This document shows positions 21,830 through 33,962 of a stretch of DNA of 64,000 nt, piece after piece. The position numbers and the translations under genes are program-made. The DNA comes from Begonia masoniana (lineage: Eukaryota; Streptophyta; Magnoliopsida; Cucurbitales; Begoniaceae): positions 23,082,923 through 23,146,922 of the forward strand of contig CM039515.1 in the NCBI GenBank assembly GCA_022432975.1, given 5' to 3'. The notes under the pieces are model-generated. The model saw only the letters and a list, made by a program, of their open reading frames with translations, searched no databases and had not been told where the DNA came from. Numbering within the stretch: the first letter of the stretch is position 1; each line of letters opens with the position of its first letter.

Positions 21830-24369
21830 TGTAACACCCCCAAAGCCGTACCCATTTACCCGTATGAATTTTTCATTTTTATTTTACACTTTATACTTTC
21901 CCGTACTTTAATTAAAACTTAATGCTGAATTTAAACTGAAGTTGAAATCAGAACTGAAAACGGAATTGAAATCAAACCTTGAAATCATTTAAAACAAAAC
22001 ATTTAATAACTAAATAACAATTAAACCATTTAATAAAAGTAACTTAAAAACAAATCAGAAGAAGAAAAGGGCAAAACGGTCCGCCCCGAAACAATTGAGG
22101 CAGCGACCAGTCGCTGCCACATGCAGCGACTGAGCGCTGCATCACTAAGCTATGGCAGCGATCGATCTCTGCTGCAGCAGAGATCGATCGCTGCATTGCC
22201 TTATAGCAGCAGCGATCGATCTCTGCTGCACAGCAGAGATCGATCGCTGCATTGCCTTATAGCAGCAGCGATCGATCTCTGCTGCACAGCAGAGATCGAT
22301 CGCTGTATTGCTTCACAGCAAGCAGCGACCATTTCCTTCACACCTGTTCCAGTTCCTTCAAATCCTTCAACACTCTATGCCTCAAACACTTCAATTAGCT
22401 CTCTGGAATCCGATTTCCAGAGAGCAAAACTTCTATTGTTTTACATCTAAAATCTCAATAAACTTATTACTCATCCACCCGATTAAATGTATTCAAAACT
22501 CAATTAGCTTACAGCAGACTTTGCGAAGTCCAACTGCGTGGATAGCTCTAAAAACCGAGCTATCCGTATCAACCTAAAAACAATTCAAAACATTTTCATT
22601 TAACTTAGACATTTAAACCGAAACATTTCATAACGTTTATCAAAACAGTTTAAACATAGACGTTTTACATACATTTACCAAAACGTTATCTAACTCCTAT
22701 TCAGATCCAAACAACCTAAATATGCTATACAATTATCAGATCAAAACATCCCAAAATACTTCCCCCACGGGTCAAAACGCGCCTCGACTGCCCAGCGCAC
22801 TCCCACGGGCCATCATCCATCAACCGCCTCAAACATCAGAAGATGGAACGTCGTCCTCACCTGGGTTTCCGTCACCTACACCATACAGACATCTATGAGA
22901 TAAAAATCTCAGTAAGCTCTAGTAAATGCAAATGCGTGCTGTACATATGAATCTATAAATCATGCATTGTTTTCTTTACTTTACTTTACTTTACTTTGCT
23001 TTGCTTTGCTTTGCTTTGCTTTGCTATAAACTGTATACCGATTTCTTTGCTTTGCGCTATAAACTGTAAACCGATGGGCCATTTAAACTATATACCGAAG
23101 GGTCATTCTTTCTTTGCATTTACTTTAAAACGTCGTGCGGAAATTCGTTTTCATGACATTTAAAACACGTGATGCATGAACAGATATGAACATAAAGTAA
23201 ACAACCATCATGCATACCATCGAGACCGAAATAGAATAACCTAAAACAACTATAAACCTATCTACCCGACCCAAAGCAATTTAAAACAAACAATTTAAAA
23301 TAACCAATCCATTGAGATCCTCGACGCTACATCGAAGTACGGTGTAGGCCAATCGGCCAGAGAAGATCACGAGAACTTACCTCGTGTCCAAAGCAGCTCA
23401 AGCTCCGTCCACGAGCGTCGTTTGTCTGAGGCAAATTTACAATATTGTCAATATGACACATCAGAACTCCCAATTGTCCAATTTAATAAAATTCTTAACT
23501 AAGGAACTTTCCTAAAGTTCTAACTTAATTAATCGAGACGTTTAAACGACCAATTCACGCTCGATGGTTCAAAATCACAATTCACGAACCTTTCTCTAAA
23601 ATCCCTAAATTCTCGAATTTAACGTTTTTCCACAATTCAATTTAACTTCGTCCAATAACGTCAAATACGTTCAATATATACTTAATCAAGGCTAACCTAT
23701 TAATTACGAACCCTAATTCGCGTTTTTAACCAAAATCGATCGAAACCCTAATTATTTAAACTTCGTAGAAATCGAAATAAACACTCTAAGATCGTAGGTT
23801 CATACCTAGGGTAGCGAGAGGAGGAAGAATCACGAAGAACGGAAGAGAAATGGAGGAGAACGGAGGTCGGATCGTTGATCGGCGTCGGCGACCAGAGGGA
23901 GAGAGCAGAGAGAAGCTCTCTGGAAATCACGAAGGAAGAGAGGAAATGAAGAGAAAAGGGATTTTGGTTAATTTTATAAATTTTGTTTTGCAAATTACTA
24001 AAATGCCCTTCCATAGTTTTTATATTCGTTTCGTCATTCGGTTCGTTAATCGTCCAACTATTCGGGTTCACCAAATTTCCTTATTTCAACAATATGTCCA
24101 ACTTATTATTTAGGATCTAACAAAACTATCCATTCGCAAAACGGACCTCGTTTGCTATTTTTACGAGAACGTCTTCTATATTACGAGAAATGTAATTACT
24201 CGGAATATAGCGTTTAATCTCCGAAAATTCTCATAATTTCCTTAAAATCCATATTAATAATTAGGATCATAATGGTGTTCTCTTTTCGTGAAACGGGCTT
24301 GATTTGACATATTTACAAAAATACAAATATATATTAAAATAATAATATCCAGAAAAGCTGGATATTACA
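21830..24369 (-). repeat. E3 5' LTR
   Basis: 2540 bp, 55 longer than the 3' LTR. The excess is one additional 56-bp palindrome unit, less one G lost in a short run near 23979 (compare 18474). Confidence 0.95.
22155..22305. repeat. Palindrome cluster in E3 5' LTR (three units)
   Basis: Perfect palindrome at 22155-22194, then two 19-bp-arm hairpins beginning at 22210 and 22266, with periods of 55 and 56 bp. Confidence 0.92.
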
Positions 24370-24645
24370 CTTTCTATTAGTTCACATGTTTGTAATGCAT
24401 TTTACTTTGTTTTGATAACTTCTCTATTGCTTTGAGGATTTATTTTTGGATATTGTTCTAGTTGATGTAGTTTTTGAGTAAGCTTTTCGGATTGTCTTTT
24501 ATTTGTTGTTTATGATTGATAAAAGGATTCTCTTGTTAGATTTATCATGATCATTGATTGAATAATAGATATGATTGGCTTAGACTTGTTCATAATTGAA
24601 CAACATGTCTGACTTCAACTCAGCATGGAATTGATATATTCTTTT
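24370..24645. other. Unidentified A/T-rich flank
   Basis: It continues the old sequence ending at 16377, after the ctttc TSD. I see no motif, RNA gene or ORF of note. Confidence 0.5.
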
Positions 24646-26116
24646 TGTAACGCCTCCGAACTCACCCCTAGCTCGGATCGCTACTTTGCTCGTCTTTACA
24701 ACATTTAAAACGAAATTTAAAATAATTTTTGATAAAAATTTGACTCGATTTTCAGGTTTTTTGAACCCTCGAAAACGTGTGGAAAACGTTCGTAAAATAC
24801 GTACAAAATGCGTCAGAAAAGGTCGGGTTAAAACAGATTTGGAAAACAAAAATTTAAAAAAAAAATATGTTGGGCCGCAAAAGGTGCGTGGGCGCGACCT
24901 CGGCGCACGCGTCGCCCAGACAGCGCAAGCCCTGCGCGCTGTCGTTGTGTGCCCCACGAGCTGTCGCTGTGCGCCCCGTGAGTTGTCGCTGTGCTCACAG
25001 CAGTAAGCCCCAGGGGCAATCGATCGGCGCTTGGCACCGATCGATCGGCACCCTCTCGGGTTTGCCTGACAACTCGCTGATCGATCGGCGCTGCGCGCTG
25101 CCATGCCTGCACCCATGCGCGCACAGCATGCCTGCTACGCGCCACGCCCGTGCCCACTTCGACCATTTTCCACTTTTCTCCATTTTTCTTCACATCTCAC
25201 CCCTACATTTCACATTAAAACATACATAAACCATCTTCCAATAATTTCCACTCCTCAACACACTAAAACCCTGAAAATACAACTAAAAAACGTAAGCGAA
25301 ACGTATAAATTCTTGAAAATGAACAACCTTTCTTTCTAAAAACTCGAGCAGCATAACGTTTAATTATTAAAAACCCAAAACCTAAGAACAACCATTTTGT
25401 ACAACAACAAAAGAACCCTAATATATTTCAAAACCCACAATTTTAACTCTCCAAGCATCTTTCTATCAATTCTCTATCAAAACACCTACTCTACACAAAG
25501 CACATACGGAGCTCAGTCGGAATCGCCCTAACAAGTTGCCAGCACCGGCACACAAAAGCGCGTCCCCAATTGCCATCCTCGTCCACCCCACGCTCATAGG
25601 GCTCACCTGAAAGCTTATCGTCACCTACATCATCGAACACAAAACGTAAGCCTAATGCTTAGCAAGTAGGGAATAATGAAGGTAAAAACACAATGCATAC
25701 TCAACCCCTAACACATGTAGTTTCTACCCGCTCTGTTGTTCTCGTTTTGTTTTTGTTTCATTAATCTTTCACTTAGCCAGCCGTGTGGATCAAGTAGGCA
25801 CATATCCTATAACCGTCTTGTAACGACCCTTACCCGTATCCTAGTTTTCTTATTATATATTTTTTTTTATCTTTATAGATTTTGTAACATTTGAGCGGAA
25901 TTTAAATCAGAGACTAAATCGTGAAAAATCGTTTGAAAACTATTTGTTAAAACCACTTGAACAAAACCTAAAACAACTATTAAAACAATTAAAACTTAAA
26001 TAAACTAAATAAAACCATTAAAACAATTCAAATAAAACTTAAACAATTATTTAAAACCATTTAAAACTAACAAACAATCGGTCAGGGGTAGAAGGGACAA
26101 ATGTCCCATAAAGTTG

Positions 26117-26365
26117 AGGGGCGATCGATCGCCCATTTCAGGTGATCGATCGCCAATCACAAAAAAATGAGGGGCGATCGATCGCCCAAAACTAGCGATC
26201 GATCGCCCATTGGCGATCACCATTTTGCCAAGTGATCGCCCTCTCCAGCGATCATTTGGCACACGCTCTGGAATTTCTTCCAGAGCGTGACCAAGAGGGG
26301 CGATCGATCGCCCTCCCTGGGGATCGATCACCAAGTCCTCTGGAATCCGAATTTCCAGAGGACTT
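26117..26365. repeat. Palindrome cluster in S2
   Basis: Perfect 16-bp GGGCGATCGATCGCCC occurs at 26119-26134 and 26172-26187, with several relatives. Two CTCTGGAA...TTCCAGAG hairpins (about 26266-26288 and 26338-26362) flank the right side. Confidence 0.88.
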
Positions 26366-26858
26366 GCATCCCTCTTTTTCTTTTTCTTTCCTCCCCTGCA
26401 AATCACCCAAGATAAACGACTCAAAACATAATTAAAACGTAAACAATTTCATAAAACAAACCGCATGGATCCGTTTGAAAATTTAACATTTCCCCATGTT
26501 TGAAATTATCAATAACACTACAAAATACTTTCAATCTCCCAAAAACACTATAAAATATCTATCCAGATCCAAGCATCCTAAAATGTTTAACTATACAATT
26601 TCCTATATCCTATCTATCAATTCCCAAAACGTTTACCTACGTCCCCACGGGTTAAAATTACGCACTGACTGCCAACACACTCCCACGGGCCATCCTCCTT
26701 CAACATGCTCATACTTCAAGCGGAGGGACGTCGTCCTCACCTGTCCCAAAATCACCTACACCATAGAAAACAATCCGTGAGCTAAAGCTTAGTAAATCTA
26801 CATGAATGACAATGCATGCGATGCGTATGTAGTTCATAAAACCGTGACATTCATTTAT

Positions 26859-27090
26859 CCTTTTCGTTTACCTTTTCGTTTACCATTTCGCTTTCCTTTT
26901 CGTTTACCTTTTCGTTTTCTTTTTCGTTTTCCTTTTCGTTTTCCTTTTCGTTTACCTTTTCGTTTACCTTTTCGTTTTCCTTTTCGTTTACCTTTTCGTT
27001 TACCTTTTCATTTTCCTTTTCGTTTACCTTTTCGTTTACCTTTTCCATTTCCTTTTCGTTTACCTTTTCGTTTTCCTTTTCCTTTTCATG
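26859..27090 (+). repeat. Tandem repeat of ccttttcgttta-type units
   Basis: About 19 imperfect 12-bp units alternate between cgttta and cgtttt. The open frames across it (FPFRLPFR-type) are repeat artefacts. It is in the predicted intron of S2. Confidence 0.9.
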
Positions 27091-29401
27091 AAAACGTGCA
27101 TAGAAATTCTTTTCATGCCTTTAGAAAACAATGATGCATGAACACGTGCGATACAATAAACAATACAATAAACGACCTCAAAGCACAACAAGCAGTAAAC
27201 TAAAACATTACACAATTTAAATTAACTAACTACCCGACCTATTACCCAAAACAATCAAACATCTCCAAAATCCTAGAATCAACAATTTCTTATGGTGTAG
27301 GCCAAATCGGCCAAACAAGTTACGAAGACTTACCTGTCGTCCGTAGAAATTTAAGCTCCGTCCATGAGCGTGGTTCACCTAGAATCACTATAGGAGAGGA
27401 AAACGTGAAGAAACTTGACGATCGGAGGAGTGATTGATGAAGAACCGTGGAGAGGCTTGAAGTTGCCGAAGGGGAAAGCTCGCTGGAGCTTCGTGGAAGA
27501 AGAGAGAAAAATCAGGGAGGGAGAGAAGAAATGTGTTTTTAATAATTTGGCTTGGCAAATTACCTTTTTGCCCTTCCTTTGATTTTCTATTTGTTTCGTC
27601 CTTTATTTCGTTAATTGTCTAACAATTCGGTTTTCTCCAAATTTTCTTATTTCGCCAATCAATCTAACTTATTTCTAGGGTTCCATTGAAACTGTCAGTT
27701 CGCAAAACGGACCTTGTTTACTATTTTTATTAAAACGTCCTTTATATTACGAGAAACGTAATTCTCGTAATTTAATGTTACAACTCCCAAAATTCCCGAA
27801 ATTATCTTAAAATCCATATTAATAATTAGGATTCTAATAACGCTTTCTTCTCGTAAAACGGGCTTGATTTGACATATTTACAAAAATATCATCTATATTA
27901 AAATATTAATATCCCGTAAAGCCGGGTGTTACACGTCTAGGACGGCCACACCTTGACCCAGCAGAGCAAGATCGGAGGCATACGTCCTATAACCGTCTAG
28001 GACGGCCATACACGATCTCCTCCCACATCGATCATAGAACCCTCTAGTGCTTTCTCTCGCATGTTAACGACGAGACATTCATACTCACGACAACTTATGT
28101 AGTTTCAGCGGTGCATCTCTCGTAGAGCCCCTCGCAAGTGCTACCCTAGCACCCTAATGCGACAAGGCGACTCCACTCGAGACCACATTACGTTTCTTCT
28201 TTTCTTTTTATGTTTCATACTCATAACTCGTAAACATGCTCAAAACTCATTTTTTGTTGTTCGAAGACATAATGCATGCCAATACAAATTCTCAACCCAC
28301 ACCACACAACACAACCAAACAAGCAATCAAACAAACCATACTGTTCAATGGTGTAGGCCCGAAGGCAAAACACAAACATCCGCTACTTACCTAGATTCTC
28401 GCAATGTACTCACCCACTTTGGCTATGTCAAATGCACGACTCATCAACCTATCATATACATTGAATTCACTTAGAAGTCATCAAAGATAAATCTAAGGGA
28501 TACCTACTCTTTTCTAACACAAACCAAACTAACTCTACAACCTCAAACCCAAAATTTACCTATTTACATTGCCCAATTTTAAATCGACCATAACTTACTC
28601 ATTTCTCAACGGATTTGTACGATCCAATACATTCCGTAAACCTCTACATGTCTACTATCCAATGCCGTAATTTATTTTACAAACTAAGCATCACAGCCAA
28701 TCAAATTGCACAAAACCAGAACCAGCTACATGAGTTCAATTTTTCCTGTTTTTCAACAAAATCAACTAAACTGCTAATCTTTCTATATAATCAACCTAGG
28801 CCACTCTATCTAAGGTCTAAACCACCAAATATCAAGAAAAACTCATCAAGGAAAGAGAATTTTTGGAATGCCCCATTAGGGTTTTCCAAACTCCACCAAA
28901 ACCTACCAAAAAACACACTGCAATTGTATAAAATCACCAAAGTAGGCATAAATCACCAAAACCGATCAAAACTAACCTTAATCTTTGATGAAATTTGAAG
29001 AAAGGAGGAAGGGAAAGATCTCCCATGGCTGCCAACGAGAGAGAGAGGAGGAGGAAGACAAGTTTTTGTCTTTTACTCCACCAATTTCTCACCTTTTAAA
29101 ACCCTAACTTTACCCTTTTTAAAATCCACCACTCAAGTTAAGTAATTTCTAAAATCACCCTCCCTTCACTTTCCTTCTTCCACTCACGTGAAAGACATCA
29201 TTCATTCACTCTTTTCCTATCTCATTTCTGTCTTTTATTTAAAACAACCATTACCATAAACCATTTTTTAATCTATTATTTTTTCTCCAACCTTCTCTTT
29301 CTAACCCAATGGCTTAGGATAATTCTAGGATCAATGTTAGGCTCTCATAACTTAATTAATCTAAGGTAACTCATGGTGAGGAAAAATTTTCGAGTGTAAC
29401 A

Positions 29402-30264
29402 TTCCACCCTCCTTAAAAAAAATTTTGTTTTCAAAATTTGTGGCTTAGTTATTCCTCAAATTACTTACTCCAAGCTACCCTCCTAACTTTTTGGGTTGCA
29501 CTGCTGACTCTCAATTATACTATAACCTTAATCACTTATCAGGTAATGACAATTCTTATCTCTTCAAAGTTTTAAATTTTCCAACTATACACTTCATAGC
29601 TCCATTGCTTATACGTCCATTGACTTTAACCTAATCAATATCACTTAGACCCTTAAACCCTCCCTTAACCTAGTTTCAACTATTGCTTTTCATCACTAAG
29701 TTCATCTATTTCCTCATCTTCCTCAAATTTCGTGTCTATCAAACACATACATAACTAATTCAAGCCCTTAATGCATCCTCAATCGCGTAACACTAATGAC
29801 CTAATGAGTAAACTTCTTACCCTAAATCCTCGATTTAAAATTCCCTTCTACCTTACCATCTTATTTCTAACTTATCACTCCCATCTCTTACACTAATTCA
29901 TCTCGACCAATCAAGACATTTTATTGATCATTCTAACGCCATCCTCGTACTCCAAGCTCTCACTACTTAATTATATCAACTATTCTCTCACAGTACTATT
30001 TGAGTTCCCATAATTATGTCCACTATACTCATTTTATCCAACTTCTACCTCGGTCATCACTAAACACTCTCAAATCCTTAGGTCTAAAACTAACTCGTTC
30101 CTAACTATTCACCCAATACCCTAAATGGTGTATACACCCTTCAACTTCGACCTCATTAGTTACGAGTCAAAACTTTCATAAACCTCCAAAATTCAACTTA
30201 CTTCTAAGGCCGTCCAAAAATTTAGAATATAAACAGCCATCCTTTTATCGTGCATCGCACCGTC
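29402..30264 (-). other. E4 polypurine tract and non-coding internal region, first part
   Basis: The complement of 29402-29414 reads AAGGAGGGTGGAA. The rest is pyrimidine-rich on + with stops in all frames. ccgtc at 30260-30264 is the left TSD of S3. Confidence 0.78.
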
Positions 30265-30509
30265 TGTAACGCCTCGAATTTTCTAAACCTGGTTTGTTAC
30301 CCATAGACCCGAACATAACTAAGAAACTTCGGACCAAATATTGGACTTCGCTCGAAAGTCAACATTTGACATTTACTAAAACTCAAAAATATTTAAAATC
30401 TTGCAGCGGAAAAAAAATCATTTGAGCAAACAGAAATTTAACAGGACTGCGAAGCAATATTTGAAAATAACGGTTGAAATATTAAGAAAATAATTCGGCC
30501 AAGAGAGAT

Positions 30510-33346
30510 TGTAACACCCGAGTTTTCGGGTTTCCGCTTTAGGGGCATTTTTGTAAATAATAATTATATGCCCGTTTTGCGAGTGGGAGGTTTTATTAGG
30601 ATCTCAGGAATTTATAAGGATTTTTGGAAGAATAAGTAAATTTTTAGAAATCCAAATCGATGGTGTAACGCCGAGTTACGGTTTTCCGCCTATAGTATTT
30701 TAAGTCGTAAAAATGGTAAATTAAGTCCGTTTTACGAACGGAGAGTTTCGTTAGAACCCTAGTGATTAATATGGATTTATGGAAGAATAAGAAAATTTTG
30801 AAGAGACCAAACCGATGAGTTAAATAACGGATTCGTTAGGAAATCAAGTGAGAGGGTAAAAAGGTAATTTGGTAAGTAAGTTTTATAAAAATTACAAATA
30901 CCCCTCCTCTTCACTTTTCCTTCTCCAGAACGTGTTTCCCTTTTTTTTCCCTTTCTCCCTTGGCGACGTTTTCTCCCCACGGCCTTCTCCTTCAACGCCG
31001 ATCGTCCATCTCTTCCGGCGATCGTTTCTTTCAGTTTTCTTCGACAAACCCAAGCCCTAGGTAAGGACTCTAGTATTATACGAGTTTATTTTGATTTAGG
31101 GTTAGGTTTTGATTGGGTTGATTTCGATTTAGGGTTTTGTTAGGAATCTCCGATTTTGGTTAGAAATCGTTGGGATGTTTAAATTAGTTTCCTTTGACGA
31201 TCTATTTACGATTATTGACGACGGTTAAGTGAGATTGTGGTTATTGACAGATTTAGGTTAGATTTTTGGTTGTTGAAGGTTGTAAAATCTCCATTAATGG
31301 AGTTTGGTATTTTGTGAGCACCACGTGCTCGATGAAATGCCTAAATGGAGAAAATAGAAGTTTTAGGAGAAATTACTTTGGCTAGAGACTTAGTTTAAGT
31401 TTAGAATTCGTTGATTCAGGATTGGTTTTAATGCCCTTAATTGTGAAATGCTTTAGGTGGAGACGACTTTTGGACGGTGCTCGGCTAGCTACGGACGCCA
31501 AGTAACTGGATGTTAGGCTTCCGGCCCTTAAGGCCCTACATCGTGTCAACGTTAGGTTTTTCTGCTTTGATGATGATTTTCTGATTGTGGGGATTAATGA
31601 GTCGGGTAGCTTAGAATGTTAGTTGTTTGTGAAGTTCGTTAAGAATAGTATATGTCCATGTACGTAGTGAATTGTTCGATGATGTGTTTTGATGATATGT
31701 CGTACATAGATTTCTCATGCATCATGTTTTAGAAAAAGTACGAAAAGGTTTTAGCATATGATTTCATGATTTAAACGTAGAAACGACAACGATGTAAAAT
31801 GAAAATGTAAAGTGTCTGAGGGAAGTGGTTCACCCCTCAGATGTAAATTGTGGAACGTCCAGAAAACATATGATATCTGAGGGAAGTGGTTCACCCTTCA
31901 GGTAAAGATTTATATGTGGAACGTCTAGAGATGGAGAAACTAATCCGCCCTCCATTGGTAGAGGATTACATGTATGTATGATGAAACAAAATGAAATGAA
32001 TATGTATGATGAAACGAAATGAAATGAATATGAACGATGAAACGAAACGAAATGATTATGTACGATGAAACTGTAGAAACTGCATATGTTAAGTAAAATG
32101 TTTTAAATTCATATAGTGCATCCCCTTACTAAGTATTAAGCTTACTGTTTATGTTGCATGATGTAGGTGACAGGTGTGAACTTGATGACAAAGAATAGGA
32201 GGTCGACGGGTGGTGCTCGTGGCGACGGGATGTGTTTTGGCAGGGCGGGTAGACTCACGGTTAGGTGTTTTGAGAGTTTTTGGGTATTGTTGGGATAATG
32301 ATGAATTTGATGGATTTTAGTACGTTTAGATATGTTTTAGGGCGTTTGGTGACTGGACAGGAAATAGAAAGTATTTTGTAAAGTTTTAAACGTTTTAAAA
32401 AAACAGGCGGAAATGATAAGCTTTTAAACGGAACCACGCGGTTCGTTTTCATGAAATTTGGTTATGTTTTAAATGTATTTTGAGTCGGTGAACGGATAGC
32501 GAGAGTAACGTATGAAAGTGATAGTGCTATGGTGTAGAAATATGTTTTTGAAGAATGAGTGAAATGTGAGAAAATGGAATGAGAAAAGAGTATGTGGATT
32601 GTGTAAGAGGGGTGTAGTTGGTGCAAGAGAAAAGGAAAGAAGGAGAAGGAAAAGAAAATGAAGGAGCGACGGGTCGCAGGAGGAAAGGAGTTGGAACGCA
32701 GAACCCTCTGGTTTTCCAGAGAGTTTGGCGTTCGGGCGCGGGTAGAGTGGCGCACGATCGATTAATGTTCGGGTTTCACGTTTGGGAAATCAGAACGTGA
32801 AGCGCCCGAACGCTTAAAGGCAGGCGTTCGGGCGGTTAGGCGAGGGGCGCCCGAACGCACAACTTCATGCGTTCGGTCGCCTGTGCATTTTCGGGCTTAA
32901 TTGCCCCTACTGTCCCTCCCCTGTTTCGATAGCCTATGACCGATGCATTTTTAGTTATTTTTAATGGTTTTTGAATATTGTTTTATCTGTTTTAAACTTC
33001 AATCCAATTGTTTTAATTTTATCCAAAGGCAGTTGGTTTTCTTGAGTATAGGTTATATTAGTGTCATGTTTTGATGATCGAGGAATGAGTGATTTTAAGG
33101 GATTTCAACAATCCGAGACTTCAATTTAATGGTTTAGAAGTCGAAACGTTATGAGTGATATAAAAAGAAAAATTTACGTGGTTACGAGAGTTTAAAGTTT
33201 AGGTTACGTTAGGGTTAGTTTGTTTAAGGGTTTTGGGTTATGTTCAAAGTAAAAATGAAAAAGTTTATGTGAAAAATACGAGGGCTTAGGTAATGATAAT
33301 GTCACGGCAAGTCCGTGTCGGCCCTGATCGGGTTGGGGTCGTCACA
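30510..33346 (+). mobile_element. S4: solo LTR (E1-like family)
   Basis: 2837 bp, TSD gagat (30505-30509, 33347-33351). It starts TGTAACACCCGAG and ends GGGTCGTCACA. It has a leader with donor near 31061, a donor-like GTAACTGG (31502) and acceptor TGTAG (to 32166), a 61-bp tandem duplication (31811-31930), a gatgaaac-type repeat (31970-32060) and a palindrome cluster. Confidence 0.95.
32700..32860. repeat. Palindrome cluster in S4
   Basis: GCGTTCGGGCGC (32728-32739) pairs with GCGCCCGAACGC (32802-32813). GCGTTCGGGCG (32824-32834) pairs with CGCCCGAACGC (32848-32858). A CTCTGG...CCAGAG stem is at the left edge. The arm sequence differs from all other LTRs but the layout is the same. Confidence 0.85.
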
Positions 33347-33962
33347 GAGATGAAGACTTAAGCATGAAATACTTAAAATTTATAAAAGTCAAACTCATCT
33401 GTCGCTGAACAAGGTCAACAAAAAGTAAAAACGAAACTGAAGGTTCCCACCGATGACGTCAGCCGGCAGAATCATTCTTCCAGCTTCAGCCGATCGCAAA
33501 ACGACGAGTTTTGCTACTCGCATCTACCGATGACGTCAGCCGGATGAATCATCCATCCAGCCTCTGCCGATCGCAAAACGACCAAAGAAAGTCTTTTAAA
33601 TCACAACAAAACAGAGCACATCATCCGGTCACTAGACGACAAACTATTTTCTACATCATCCGATGGATTTAATACTTGACATCACCTGATCCAAAACGAC
33701 AAATTTTCGACTTATATCTTCCGATGGCTTTCTCTGAAGACATCATCCGATGACTTTACTGAAGATATCTTCCGATAGACAACAGAACAACAACTCATCA
33801 TCTGCTGATAGACATCATCTACCGATAGAGAACAAAGCGACATTTCAACTACTCCTTGCTATACAAACACGACTCTACTATAGAGAGGAATTTACTTACT
33901 TCGCTGAAACCATTCAGAAACAATCCAAAACATTGCATTACTCAAATCCAGTAAGAACCAAC

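Larger units (their letters stand above)
16378..24369 (-). mobile_element. E3: complete non-autonomous Ty3/gypsy element (TR-GAG type)
   Basis: Two inverted-orientation LTRs of 2485 and 2540 bp flank gag and a non-coding region. The TSD ctttc is at 16373-16377 and 24370-24374. The primer-binding site lies beside the right LTR and the polypurine tract beside the left LTR, so transcription runs leftwards. By eye the LTRs differ by about ten substitutions plus one 56-bp unit, so insertion was recent. LTR type and Gag match E6, its likely autonomous relative. Confidence 0.96.
25819..27933 (-). mobile_element. S2: solo LTR (E3/E6-like family)
   Basis: 2115 bp with TSD cgtct (25814-25818, 27934-27938). 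On its own strand it starts TGTAACACCCGGCTTTACGGG and ends GGGTCGTTACA. It contains a GATCGATCGCCC palindrome cluster and a 12-bp tandem repeat. Confidence 0.95.
24646..29401 (-). repeat. E4 3' LTR with solo LTR S2 inside
   Basis: On its own strand it starts TGTTACACTCGAAAA and ends GGAGGCGTTACA. Net length without S2 and one TSD copy is about 2.6 kb. It has CGATCGGC-type inverted repeats (about 25014-25095), a branch-point-like TTGCTAAGC near 25660, a GCC-TTCG-GGC stem-loop beside 28360 and a donor near 28390. Related to the E5 LTR. Confidence 0.85.

Noticed and set aside
24580..25229. Overlapping frames of 106-178 codons on both strands
   Set aside because: They lie in a GC-rich part of the E4 LTR where stops are rare. 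Frames on both strands are equally open and no motif is seen.
26802..27134. 110-codon frame of FPFRLPFR repeats
   Set aside because: It comes from a 12-bp tandem repeat in solo LTR S2. No protein family or start context supports it.
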